From the NCBI GenBank assembly GCA_014361445.1, contig JACIVQ010000011.1, positions 1 to 32,923 of the forward strand: a DNA stretch of 32,923 nucleotides, given 5' to 3'. Under the pieces are notes generated by a model. The model did not search any database. It was not told where the DNA came from and saw only the letters and a list, made by a program, of their open reading frames with translations. The DNA comes from Methanosuratincolales archaeon. GTDB taxonomy: Archaea; Thermoproteota; Methanomethylicia; Methanomethylicales; Methanomethylicaceae. This document shows positions 13,879 to 21,348 of the stretch, piece by piece (position 1 is the first letter of the stretch; each line of letters begins with the position of its first letter). A program made the translations under genes and the position numbers.

Positions 13879-14490
13879 TTACCGGTTCCCGTCGAGCCCA
13901 ATGACCTGACTCTTCTGCAAGCCGGCCGTCCTAGCCAGAGGCCTACCTGATTCGGTAAGAACCAATGCCACGACCATTTCGTCATCTTGTGGGGCGTCTG
14001 GTACACCTATCGTCATAGTATCAAAGTGAGAAACAACCCAGACTGCTCTCTTGAAGACTATGGGCAGGTCGATCTGGGTCCCTGGACCACCCCTCTTGCA
14101 GGTTGAGGGTATTATCGCTTTGCAGTAGTCCACGCCTCCCAAAGCTCTCCTGACCGGGGCACCAAACTTGGGATGAAGGACTGCGTGTGGATGCTCTATT
14201 TCTCCTCCCATCCCAACAATTGCGCCCTTGCCGTACCCCTCAACTTTTTCTTTTGCTTCCTCGGGCTTAATTCCGAGTGCATCGAGTGCCTCTTTGACGA
14301 GCAACTCAGCCAACTGCTCGCCCAAGTCATAGAGCGGACTTAGGTCTTCTACATATCTACCTGCAAAGGGGTTATTGACCGTTGCGATGGCTGCAGCCTT
14401 TCTTATCGGTCGCTCTAGCACCTTGTTTGCCTCGACGTGCGTCTCCTCGACAATTGTCAATATCTTCCGAATAGAAGACAGTCCTAACAT
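13879..14490 (-). CDS. 'Amino acid synthesis' family protein (PF06684-like)
   Basis: A 203-residue soluble protein with IRKILTIVEETHVEANKVL, NNPFAGRYVEDLSPLYDLGE, VGMGGEIEHPHAVLHPKFG, AIIPSTCKRGGPGTQIDLPI and a closing VPDAPQDDEMVVALVLTESG. This block order matches the PF06684 'amino acid synthesis' family as I recall it. That family is mostly seen in bacterial catabolic or transport clusters and has no firmly assigned reaction. The ATG at 14490 is preceded by GAGGGGATC. It follows the broken arginine decarboxylase gene on the same strand. I infer possible horizontal acquisition, since this family is not part of the usual archaeal core. Confidence 0.75.
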   Translation of the reverse strand: MLGLSSIRKILTIVEETHVEANKVLERPIRKAAAIATVNNPFAGRYVEDLSPLYDLGEQLAELLVKEALDALGIKPEEAKEKVEGYGKGAIVGMGGEIEHPHAVLHPKFGAPVRRALGGVDYCKAIIPSTCKRGGPGTQIDLPIVFKRAVWVVSHFDTMTIGVPDAPQDDEMVVALVLTESGRPLARTAGLQKSQVIGLDGNR

Positions 14491-14612
14491 TCGATCCCCT
14501 CACTAATAATATGCAGCATTTAGTATATTGAGCTGTCGAATCGCGCACTTTAGCATTCACTTGTTGGGCAATCTTCAAAATTTTGATAATCAAGAGGAGA
14601 CGAGTAGTTCGT

Positions 14613-14846
14613 CTATATCACGGTCAAGAAGGGAGTTAAGGAAAGAAACCCTAAATCGGTTCTAGCAGTAGATTTGGCGTATGATGGATAGCTACGATGG
14701 CAAATACAACCAGGAGGGAATATACTCGAGACATGGACCAAGTTGAACTTCTCGATACCTGCGTCCCTTAGGGCTAGCTCGAAGGAAGCAAGTCTTTCCT
14801 TGTGTATTCCAACACCTTTGACGAAGAACATCTTAGTTGGTATCAT
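14613..14846 (-). pseudogene. pdaD: Truncated pyruvoyl-dependent arginine decarboxylase remnant
   Basis: The first 47 residues, from [13 protein letters not shown] through [19 protein letters not shown] to [10 protein letters not shown], match the N-terminus of pyruvoyl-dependent arginine decarboxylase up to and including the SS self-cleavage site. After PPGC the frame reads unrelated sequence and stops at 77 residues, whereas intact enzymes need about 110 further residues. No continuation is visible in the other minus-strand frames, and only about 120 bases remain before the next gene. A TATA-like ATATTTATAATATT still lies just upstream (14855-14871). I read this as a decayed gene; a deliberately short peptide is possible but unlikely. 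Confidence 0.75.
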
Positions 14847-14992
14847 GGGGCTAACTAATATTATAAATATGAAGTTAAAAACTCTTCTGCTGAGCCCCCT
14901 CCCAATATCAATAAGCCGCTACGCCCTGAAACGAAGGGATTTTCAGACAAAGCTTAATAATTTGACAAAGACCAGTAATAACCGGTGGTTTC

Positions 14993-15682
14993 TTGATAGA
15001 GGGGAAAAGGAGAGCAGCCCAGGCGGCGCTCTCAGAAGTCAAGGACGGGCAGATTCTGGGCATAGGCACAGGGTCTACGGTCGCGATATTCATTGAGATA
15101 CTCGCGGAGAGGATCAGAAATGAGGGGTTGAGTTTAATGTGTGTACCCACGTCTTACCAGTCCGCTCACCTGGCCATGGAAAGGGGTATAAGACTTACAA
15201 CGTTAGAAGAGCACCCAACCCTCGACTTGGCGGTGGATGGAGCAGACGAGATCGATAGGGAACTCAATCTGATAAAGGGAGGAGGAGCTGCTCTGACAAG
15301 GGAGAAGATAGTGGACTCTGCAGCAAAGAGGTTTGTTGTGATAGCAGACAAGAGCAAGCTCGTTGAGAGGCTGGGTTCTAAGGCGGCGGTACCCATCGAA
15401 GTGATACCAATGTCCTGGAGGAGGGTAGCAAATATGGTGAGAGTGCTAGGAGGGGAACCGAGGCTCAGGGACGGCGGGGATAGGAAGGATGGTCCTCTAG
15501 TGACCGACAACGGGAACTTCATTTTGGACATAAATTTCGGCCCAATAGAGGATCCCAGAGCTCTTGAGTTTGAGCTTAAGAGGATCCCTGGCGTGGTAGA
15601 GGTAGGGCTCTTTGTAAACCTAGCCAACGCTGCCTACATTGGAAGTGAGAGGGGCGTCGAGAAGATAGAGCGCAAAAGCTAG
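14993..15682 (+). CDS. rpiA: Ribose-5-phosphate isomerase A
   Basis: Interconverts ribose 5-phosphate and ribulose 5-phosphate. This 229-residue protein carries every RpiA block in order: LGIGTGSTVAIFIE (phosphate loop), DLAVDGADEIDRELNLIKGGGAALTREKI when read across its catalytic Asp/Glu/Lys segment, VVIADKSKLVERLG, VPIEVIPMSW and VTDNGNFILDINFG. It starts at TTG 14993 with GGTGGT immediately upstream. It diverges from the arginine decarboxylase remnant and is followed, after a 162-base gap, by the symporter operon, which has its own TATA box. Confidence 0.95.
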   Translation: MIEGKRRAAQAALSEVKDGQILGIGTGSTVAIFIEILAERIRNEGLSLMCVPTSYQSAHLAMERGIRLTTLEEHPTLDLAVDGADEIDRELNLIKGGGAALTREKIVDSAAKRFVVIADKSKLVERLGSKAAVPIEVIPMSWRRVANMVRVLGGEPRLRDGGDRKDGPLVTDNGNFILDINFGPIEDPRALEFELKRIPGVVEVGLFVNLANAAYIGSERGVEKIERKS

Positions 15683-15798
15683 GTCCATTAGAGACATACC
15701 ACTAACCTAGCGGAACTTTTTTGGATTAATTCAGGTTAAGAGAGAGTGTACGCTAACTTTTTTCTGTAAACACTTATGTACATTTTAGTACGCAAATG

Positions 15799-15810
15799 AT
15801 TTATAAATAT
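15799..15810 (+). promoter_or_regulatory. TATA box of the symporter/ligase operon
   Basis: ATTTATAAATAT, one of the best TATA matches in the window, lies 35 to 46 bases before the ATG of the 33-codon gene. This predicts transcription from about 15830 and a short leader. It argues that the small gene, the symporter and the ligase form one transcript. Confidence 0.65.
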
Positions 15811-15844
15811 CCTTTTTGGACATTTAGGTTCTGGTGCGTCTGCC

Positions 15845-15946
15845 ATGGTTGAGATTGATCCAGCAATTTTGGGAGGATATGTTCTTGCCTTAATTGCCCT
15901 AGTAATTGGTCTGGTTTACAGCGCTTTCAAGGCGAGGGGAGAGTAG
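15845..15946 (+). CDS. 33-residue single-span membrane microprotein ahead of the symporter
   Basis: ATG 15845 to TAG 15944-15946 encodes 33 residues. After a short acidic start (MVEIDPAIL) there is one hydrophobic span (GGYVLALIALVIGLVYSAF) and a basic tail (KARGE), so it should be an N-out, C-in single-pass peptide. It sits directly behind a strong TATA box, and its stop lies 3 bases before the symporter ATG, so its end carries the symporter ribosome binding site (GAGGGGAGAG). Several SSS-family symporters in bacteria are paired with small membrane partners (for example YjcH with ActP). I infer a comparable accessory subunit or assembly factor. I recognise no family. Confidence 0.7.
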   Translation: MVEIDPAILGGYVLALIALVIGLVYSAFKARGE

Positions 15947-15949
15947 GGG

Positions 15950-17464
15950 ATGGATCTCGCCACACTCGATCAGCTAATAATTTTGGTGATGATCACGGCA
16001 GTCCTGGCGATAGGCGTGAGAGGGTACAGGGTGAGCCATACAATAACGGGGTATTTTCTCGCCGGGAGGGGTTTGGGCCCATGGGTCCTGGCGTTCTCAA
16101 TAATGGCGACGTACTTTAGCGCCGCATCATTCCTTGCCGGCGGAACGACTTACCTTTTCAACCTCGGCTTCGGGGCATGGCTTACAGCCTGGCATATAAT
16201 TGGGGTCGTATTGATGTGGGTCCTAGTGGCGGAGAGGTTGTTCAGGTACTCTTCAAAGACCAAGATAATAAGCGTCCCTGATTTCATAGAGCACAGGTAC
16301 CAGAGCAAGGGCGCAAAGATCATCTCAGCCTGCGTGATCCTGCTCCTATTCACGCTTTATCTTACGAGTGTATACAAGGGAGGGGCAGTGATACTTGCGA
16401 CGGTGTTAAATATCAAGTTTGAGTTGGCGCTGATTCTGCTAGCACTCCCTGTAATAGTGTATGTGTGCATCGGAGGGCTAAAGGCAGCAGCGCTAAACAA
16501 CTTGGTGCTAGGGGCACTGATGCTCCTAGCGGCGTTCATAACCTTCTACGCCATAATGTCTGCAGTTGGAGGTCCGATAAGCGGACTCGAAGCATTAGGA
16601 AGTATGAATATAATGGACAGGATGCCCGGTTCTTTATGGCTCAGACTTGACGGCGCGGGACCACAGCCAGCCATGGCAGCGGGAATGGTGCCATCACTTA
16701 TAATGAGCATAACGTTCTCCATAAGTGTAGCCCAGGTGGCTTTGCCGACGCTCCTCATGCAGTTCTACGCAGCAAAGGACGCTAAGGTGATTAACAGGGG
16801 GAGGGCTATAGGTTCCCTCGCCGTTGCGGCGTATGCTATACTTGTCTTCTCCCTTGGAGCATTCTGCCATATAATACTAGACCCTCAGCTCTCTAGCGGC
16901 GAGGTTATGGCTTTGATGAAGGACACTGACTGGGTGATACCCAAGGCGATGAATATGCTAATCCCATCAGGTCTCCGCGGGCTTGTGCTGGCCGCCCCTG
17001 TTGCCGCATCCATGTCTACCTTGGCAGTGACGCTCCTTTTGCTCTCGGGTGCAATTGTGAGGGATATAATCCAGCCCCTCAAGCCCAGCATGGAGGAGAA
17101 GAAGCTCCTGCTACTAGCCAAGATCTCGCCCATATTCTTTGCAGCAATATCGCTGGTACTGACGCTCTTCCAGACGGACATTATAGTAGAGATTGTAGGA
17201 GCGGCCTTTGGTACGATCTTCGTATGCTTCTTCGGACCGGTGACCATTGGACTATACTGGAAGGGTGCGACCAAGCACGGGGCAGTAGCATCCATGATCT
17301 CAGGGCTCGTGGTGGGTCTGCTCTGGTACAAATTCCTCTACAAGGTGACTTGGATCTACCCGGTGATCCCTGCGCTTGTAGTATCGCTTCCGCTGTTCTT
17401 CGTGGTGAGCATGCTCACACCAAAGCCATCCAATGAAGTCTTGAAGTTGCTGGAGGCGAAGTAG
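15950..17464 (+). CDS. Sodium:solute symporter (SSS family)
   Basis: A 504-residue membrane protein with about 13 hydrophobic helices. Typical SSS sequence is seen in HTITGYFLAGRGLGPWVLA, followed by FSAASFLAGGTTYLFNLGF, then a KTKIISVPDFIEHRY loop and late helices including FGPVTIGLYWKGATKHGA. The LeuT-fold core and the GRGLGPW loop fit Na+-coupled uptake of a small organic solute. Substrate cannot be read from sequence; the acyl-CoA ligase 2 bases downstream suggests a carboxylic acid such as acetate or a short-chain or aromatic acid. It begins at ATG 15950, 3 bases after the microprotein stop. Confidence 0.92.
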   Translation: MDLATLDQLIILVMITAVLAIGVRGYRVSHTITGYFLAGRGLGPWVLAFSIMATYFSAASFLAGGTTYLFNLGFGAWLTAWHIIGVVLMWVLVAERLFRYSSKTKIISVPDFIEHRYQSKGAKIISACVILLLFTLYLTSVYKGGAVILATVLNIKFELALILLALPVIVYVCIGGLKAAALNNLVLGALMLLAAFITFYAIMSAVGGPISGLEALGSMNIMDRMPGSLWLRLDGAGPQPAMAAGMVPSLIMSITFSISVAQVALPTLLMQFYAAKDAKVINRGRAIGSLAVAAYAILVFSLGAFCHIILDPQLSSGEVMALMKDTDWVIPKAMNMLIPSGLRGLVLAAPVAASMSTLAVTLLLLSGAIVRDIIQPLKPSMEEKKLLLLAKISPIFFAAISLVLTLFQTDIIVEIVGAAFGTIFVCFFGPVTIGLYWKGATKHGAVASMISGLVVGLLWYKFLYKVTWIYPVIPALVVSLPLFFVVSMLTPKPSNEVLKLLEAK

Positions 17465-17466
17465 TC

Positions 17467-19044
17467 ATGAATTTCACATCATTCCTAGAGGTAAATGCGC
17501 TCTATTACAAGGAAAAGCCGGCGATGATCTTCCCAAAGAGAGGGGAGGCCATATCTTACAGAACGCTATTGGAGAAAGTGAACAGGCTGGCGGGAGGCTT
17601 GAAGCGACTAGGAGTAAATAAGGGAGACAGGGTGCTCATTGGTGCTGGAAACATTCCGGAGAGTATCATAAGCTACTTCGCCACGTGGCGGATCGGTGCT
17701 GTGACTGTGCCAGCAAACCCAGATTTCAAGTTGGAGGAGTTTTCCTACCTGATAAAGGACGCTGAGCCTAAAGCCATAATCGCGTTGGAACCGGTCTGCG
17801 ACCTGATATCGGGACTTGACCTGGAGCTTGGAGAAGCCTCTGTGATATCTTTGGGCGAGGGTTGCGGGACGTGCACTTACAACGATCTCATACATTCCCC
17901 TCCTTTATCCAGCCCAGAGGATTGCTCCATAGATAGCGTATGCCAGATCCAGTACACCTCGGGGACTACGGGTAGGCCGAAGGGCGCAATGCTCACGCAT
18001 GGAAATTGGATTGCGTCTGTTGAGGCTGAGAGGTGGGCTTTAGGGTTGACAGAGAAGGACGTGTACTTAGGGTTCTACCCTAGCTTCCACATCGGAGTGA
18101 GTTGGGGGATAACTAGCCTGAAGTACGGGGCGACCTTCGTATTGATGGAGCGATACAACCTTGAGGAGTACCTCAGGCTGGCTAGGGATTACAGGGCGAC
18201 TGTGCTCTCAGGCATGCCCCCAGTTATATACGCTTTGGCGGAGGCCCCAGAAGGTACAGAGGAGGGCCTCTCCGGCGCGAGGTGCATAATAACGGGCGGG
18301 GCGCCAACCCCTGAAGAGGTCTGGAGGAGGTTCTCAGAGAGGTACCAACATATCAGTGTGGTTAATGCCTACGGGCTCTCTGAGACTGTGGTGCTGGGGA
18401 CAGGGGCGGCGGTGCCTGCTGGCAGGCAGGACCTATCAAAGGGTTTCAGGAGCGTTGGTGTACCGGTGGGCTTCTCCGAAGTCAAAATTGTGGATGAGAA
18501 TGATCCTAGCAGAGAACTTGGACCGCGACAGGTAGGGGAGATCGCGCTTAGGGGGCCCGGTGTATTCAAGGGGTACTGGAAGAGGGAGAAAGAGACCCGG
18601 CAGTCCTTCATTTCTGGCGGCTGGTTTCTGACAGGGGACTTGGGGTACGTTGACGAAGAGGGCGTATTGTACATCACTTCGAGAAAGAAAGACGTGATAA
18701 TTATGTCGGGGTGGAAGATATACCCTGCCGAGGTAGAGAACATCCTCACGAAGCACCCGAAGATAGCGGAGGCGGCGGTCTTTGCCAAGTATGATGAGGT
18801 CAGAGGGGAGGTGCCAGCAGCTGCGATAGTACTGAAGCCAGGAACAGAGATCACGCCCGAGGAGGTCACGGAATACTGCAGGAGCAACATGGCAAGCTAT
18901 AAGGTGCCAAGGCATATATTCTTCCTTGAAAGCCTGCCGAAGATGTCTGGCTGGAAGATCCTAAGAAGGTTGTTGAGGGATAGGTACGGAGGGTTCCCTT
19001 CCGAAGGGCAAAAAGTTGTTGGAGTCTCCTCGGTTATGACATGA
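17467..19044 (+). CDS. AMP-forming acyl-CoA synthetase (ANL superfamily)
   Basis: A 525-residue adenylating enzyme that joins a carboxylic acid to CoA via an acyl-AMP. The P-loop is IQYTSGTTGRPKGAML (about 161-176), followed by VVNAYGLSET, WFLTGDLGYVDEEGVLYITS and the hinge region KKDVIIMSGWKIYPAEVEN. The catalytic lysine block at the C-terminus reads LPKMSGWKILRRLL. The Lys is present, but the glycine normally just before it (SGK) is Trp. The overall pattern resembles the fatty-acid or feruloyl-CoA ligase-like group rather than long acetyl-CoA synthetases. Its ATG is 2 bases after the symporter stop, so uptake and activation are encoded together. Confidence 0.9.
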   Translation: MNFTSFLEVNALYYKEKPAMIFPKRGEAISYRTLLEKVNRLAGGLKRLGVNKGDRVLIGAGNIPESIISYFATWRIGAVTVPANPDFKLEEFSYLIKDAEPKAIIALEPVCDLISGLDLELGEASVISLGEGCGTCTYNDLIHSPPLSSPEDCSIDSVCQIQYTSGTTGRPKGAMLTHGNWIASVEAERWALGLTEKDVYLGFYPSFHIGVSWGITSLKYGATFVLMERYNLEEYLRLARDYRATVLSGMPPVIYALAEAPEGTEEGLSGARCIITGGAPTPEEVWRRFSERYQHISVVNAYGLSETVVLGTGAAVPAGRQDLSKGFRSVGVPVGFSEVKIVDENDPSRELGPRQVGEIALRGPGVFKGYWKREKETRQSFISGGWFLTGDLGYVDEEGVLYITSRKKDVIIMSGWKIYPAEVENILTKHPKIAEAAVFAKYDEVRGEVPAAAIVLKPGTEITPEEVTEYCRSNMASYKVPRHIFFLESLPKMSGWKILRRLLRDRYGGFPSEGQKVVGVSSVMT

Positions 19045-19056
19045 ATGTTTTTACCC

Positions 19057-19074
19057 GAATTAATATTTTAATTC
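19057..19074. terminator. Probable terminator hairpin between the ligase and nop10
   Basis: GAATTAA-TATT-TTAATTC is a perfect 7-base inverted repeat starting 12 bases after the ligase stop. It is flanked by T-rich sequence on the plus strand. It lies in the 120-base gap between convergent genes and could end transcription from both sides. Confidence 0.5.
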
Positions 19075-19164
19075 TAACTTTAGTTCTGAGTTTCTTCGGA
19101 TATGGAAGGATTTTATGGTCGTCAACGGCAAATTCTGTCAATGGTTGATCTTGATCATCTCTTC

Positions 19165-19341
19165 TCACTCTTTCCCTTTTCTGGCGGATAGACTAAGCGC
19201 CAGTCTGTACCTGCTGTACTTGTCTTCAGGTGAGAACCTTGCGGGATGCGGATTCTTAAGCGCCCCTCCACAGTAAGGGCACCTATCCTTCCTTAGAGTA
19301 TACTCTCCGCACACGCTACACTTCTTGATCATCCCTTTCAT
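19165..19341 (-). CDS. nop10: H/ACA RNP protein Nop10
   Basis: A 58-residue zinc protein of the H/ACA ribonucleoprotein that guides pseudouridylation of rRNA. It begins MKGMIKKCSVCGEYTL and has CPYCGG and HPARFSPEDKYSRYR, the classic Nop10 pattern with four zinc cysteines. The frame is open upstream to 19380, but ATG 19341 gives seven residues before the first Cys, as in Pyrococcus Nop10. It starts 4 bases after the aIF2-alpha stop, whose last codons supply GGTGAT as a ribosome binding site. It is the last gene of the long minus-strand block. Confidence 0.95.
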   Translation of the reverse strand: MKGMIKKCSVCGEYTLRKDRCPYCGGALKNPHPARFSPEDKYSRYRLALSLSARKGKE

Positions 19342-19345
19342 CAAA

Positions 19346-20131
19346 TCACCTTGTGAAAGTGCCAGATCCTCCCGCCTCAATAATCCTCGCCATAATTGTC
19401 TCAGCAGTCTCCTTAATGATCTCTTCAGCGGTTCGATAGTCTTTGGCAGTGACTTCTATTCTGTACCTAGGTGCGCCCAAATAGGTTATCTCAAGCTTGC
19501 CCCCTTTACTGCGTGCCCTCTCCTCCCCTTCCAATAATGCCCTCTTTATATCCTCTATCCCCCTGGGCTTTGTTGAGTTTAACTGGAGAATCCCTGCCAC
19601 ATGAACCATCGGAGGTTCAATATGCTCTTTTGCCACCTCCTGAATTGCCTTTGCCCATGATTCTGGGATGCCCACGTCCGTTAATACCTTATAACCCTCC
19701 GCTACTGCTGCCTCCATGGCAGTGTAGAGATCACCAAACTGATCTTCCAGCGGGATGCCTACCTTTTCCACAGCCTCCGAAAAGTCCTTCTTGAGCAAAG
19801 CGGCAACTTCTTCCAGTATCTTTTCCGCCCTCTTTGACCTCTTCCACTGTATTAGCTTCTCCTTCTTCTCCCTCTCGGTAACTTTTTTGAGAGAAAGGTC
19901 TATGTGTCCTTTCTTCTCGTCAACACGGATGACCTTCAAAACTACCTTCTGCCCCTCTTTAATGTAATCTCTAATATTCTTAACCCACGTGGATGCGATC
20001 TCACCAATAGGTATGTAGCCCGTCTTGTTAAACTCGTCAAGATTTACATAAGCCCCATGATCCTGTATCTTGACGGCAGTCCCTATGACGAACTCCCCTA
20101 TATCTGGGTATTCCCTCTTTCTAAGCCCCAT
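19346..20131 (-). CDS. Translation initiation factor aIF2, alpha subunit
   Basis: A 261-residue subunit of the aIF2 heterotrimer that carries initiator Met-tRNA to the small ribosomal subunit. Residues about 10-85 form an S1/OB domain (GEFVIGTAVKIQDHGAYVNL, IPIGEIASTWVKNI). A helical middle domain follows, and a C-terminal alpha/beta domain (ITYLGAPRYRIEVTAKDYR) binds the gamma subunit. The length is normal. It starts at ATG 20131 after GGTGATC and has its own TATA box upstream. It is directly followed by nop10, a widely conserved archaeal order. Confidence 0.96.
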   Translation of the reverse strand: MGLRKREYPDIGEFVIGTAVKIQDHGAYVNLDEFNKTGYIPIGEIASTWVKNIRDYIKEGQKVVLKVIRVDEKKGHIDLSLKKVTEREKKEKLIQWKRSKRAEKILEEVAALLKKDFSEAVEKVGIPLEDQFGDLYTAMEAAVAEGYKVLTDVGIPESWAKAIQEVAKEHIEPPMVHVAGILQLNSTKPRGIEDIKRALLEGEERARSKGGKLEITYLGAPRYRIEVTAKDYRTAEEIIKETAETIMARIIEAGGSGTFTR

Positions 20132-20168
20132 CTCTGATCACCATCTTAACGAATAATAAAAATAAGCG

Positions 20169-20180
20169 CGTATATAAATG
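20169..20180 (-). promoter_or_regulatory. TATA box of the aIF2-alpha/nop10 unit
   Basis: On the minus strand CATTTATATACG lies about 40-50 bases upstream of the aIF2-alpha ATG. Together with the hairpin after rps27e it splits the downstream genes into a separate transcript. The remaining bases of the 248-base gap (20132-20379) show no gene I trust. Confidence 0.6.
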
Positions 20181-20357
20181 GCTGCCTTTGACCTTACCGA
20201 AGGTGCGATAAAAAAGTGTAAGAAAATCATGAAAATGGACACAATACCATAAATAGATCTCCATCTGCCCCCTCAGAAGATGAAAAACAGTTGTTGTTCT
20301 GGATTCGATTAGGCTACAGGTTAAGGATCCTCGGTGGCGAACTCTTCGACAGAAATT

Positions 20358-20375
20358 CCCTTTACTAAAAAAGGG
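20358..20375 (-). terminator. Probable terminator after rps27e
   Basis: Read on the minus strand, CCCTTT-TTTAGT-AAAGGG follows the rps27e stop by a few bases. It combines a 6-base hairpin with a T run. Confidence 0.5.
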
Positions 20376-20379
20376 CGAT

Positions 20380-20577
20380 TTAGCCAATCTCTTTGACCTT
20401 GTCGGAGAGGATCTTGCTCTTCCCTCCTGTAGGGAGAGCTAGATCTCGCCCGCAGATGTTGCATTTAACCCTTGTGGCTACATTTGAAAAAACCGTCTGT
20501 TCATTTCCACAGTCCGGACACTGGACTCTGAGGAACTTACTCCTAGGGACGGGCGTCAATATCTCTTTTCTCTTCAA
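20380..20577 (-). CDS. rps27e: Small-subunit ribosomal protein eS27
   Basis: A 65-residue zinc-ribbon protein of the 30S subunit. The zinc cysteines are in [15 protein letters not shown] and [17 protein letters not shown], with the conserved C-terminal glycines. It begins [15 protein letters not shown], and the size matches archaeal S27e. It lies 10 bases after rpl44e, a conserved pair in archaeal genomes. Confidence 0.97.
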   Translation of the reverse strand: MKRKEILTPVPRSKFLRVQCPDCGNEQTVFSNVATRVKCNICGRDLALPTGGKSKILSDKVKEIG

Positions 20578-20587
20578 TCAAAACACC

Positions 20588-20863
20588 TCACACAACCTCA
20601 AGCTTCTTGAGTCTTATCCCTCTCCGCTGATTCTGATAACCACACTTCTTGCACTTTAGCTTCAAACTCATCTTCTTTGTAGTCTTAGCAGTTCTCTTTT
20701 GGACCGGCTTTCTTGAGCTGCCGTAGCCCTTCTTTTTCCTCTCGTATCTCCTAGTACCCTCTGCCAGCCTCCTTTCCTTACCCTTCTTATAAAGGGTAAC
20801 GGTATGGGCCGTGTGCGTCTTACACCTTGGACAGTATGTGTTTATCTCCTTTGGGACTTTCAT
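20588..20863 (-). CDS. rpl44e: Large-subunit ribosomal protein eL42 (L44e)
   Basis: A 91-residue very basic zinc protein located near the ribosomal E site. It begins MKVPKEINTYCPRCKTHT and ends with LKLKCKKCGYQNQRRGIRLKK, giving the four zinc cysteines. The basic middle includes GTRRYERKKKGYGSSRKP. It starts 4 bases after gins51 and precedes rps27e in one unit. Confidence 0.97.
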   Translation of the reverse strand: MKVPKEINTYCPRCKTHTAHTVTLYKKGKERRLAEGTRRYERKKKGYGSSRKPVQKRTAKTTKKMSLKLKCKKCGYQNQRRGIRLKKLEVV

Positions 20864-20867
20864 TTCG

Positions 20868-21344
20868 TTACACCTTCCTTTGTATCATCATAGCTATTCC
20901 TCTATTTATCAGCGCCTCCGCGTTCTGTGCTGGTAACAGCACCACATCCTCCGCTTTGTAAGGGCCATACGTCCTCATATCTGCCCCTACGAATGACGGA
21001 ACATCTCGGAGCACCCTAACTAATATCTTTTTCGCACCTTCTTCCTTCCCCTCTTTGCTTGTGGATCCAAGCAAAACCAACTCTTCTTCAAATAATGGTC
21101 CCTCTAAAGACCCTCCCTCCAACACCCTCTTACAGATCTTCTCTCTCCTTAGAAGTCTTAATCTCTCAAGCATCCACCTGATCCGTTCTTTTTCAGCCTC
21201 CCTCAATCTTTCTGGAAGAGCGTTCTCCTCCTTGCTCAGACCATCGAGATAAGCTTCAACCTGGCTCATGAAATCGGGTGGAGGTCTCTGAAGATCCCTT
21301 TGCTCCCTCTCATTAATTAAAAACTCGAGGATCTTTTTGTACAT
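20868..21344 (-). CDS. GINS complex subunit Gins51 (Gins15)
   Basis: A 158-residue replication protein. The N-terminal helical A domain (ILEFLINEREQRDLQRPP, ERIRWMLERLRLLRREKI) is followed by a C-terminal beta-rich B domain with FVGADMRTYGPYKAEDVVLL and NAEALINRGIAMMI. The A-then-B order identifies the Sld5/Psf1-like archaeal Gins51, which bridges MCM helicase, GAN/RecJ and primase. It starts 4 bases after priS, an expected partnership. Confidence 0.9.
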   Translation of the reverse strand: MYKKILEFLINEREQRDLQRPPPDFMSQVEAYLDGLSKEENALPERLREAEKERIRWMLERLRLLRREKICKRVLEGGSLEGPLFEEELVLLGSTSKEGKEEGAKKILVRVLRDVPSFVGADMRTYGPYKAEDVVLLPAQNAEALINRGIAMMIQRKV

Positions 21345-21348
21345 AAGA

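Noticed and set aside
20121-20387. 88-codon minus-strand frame between rps27e and aIF2-alpha
   Set aside because: It runs through the predicted terminator hairpin, the TATA box and into the aIF2-alpha start. The product resembles no family and composition is non-coding.
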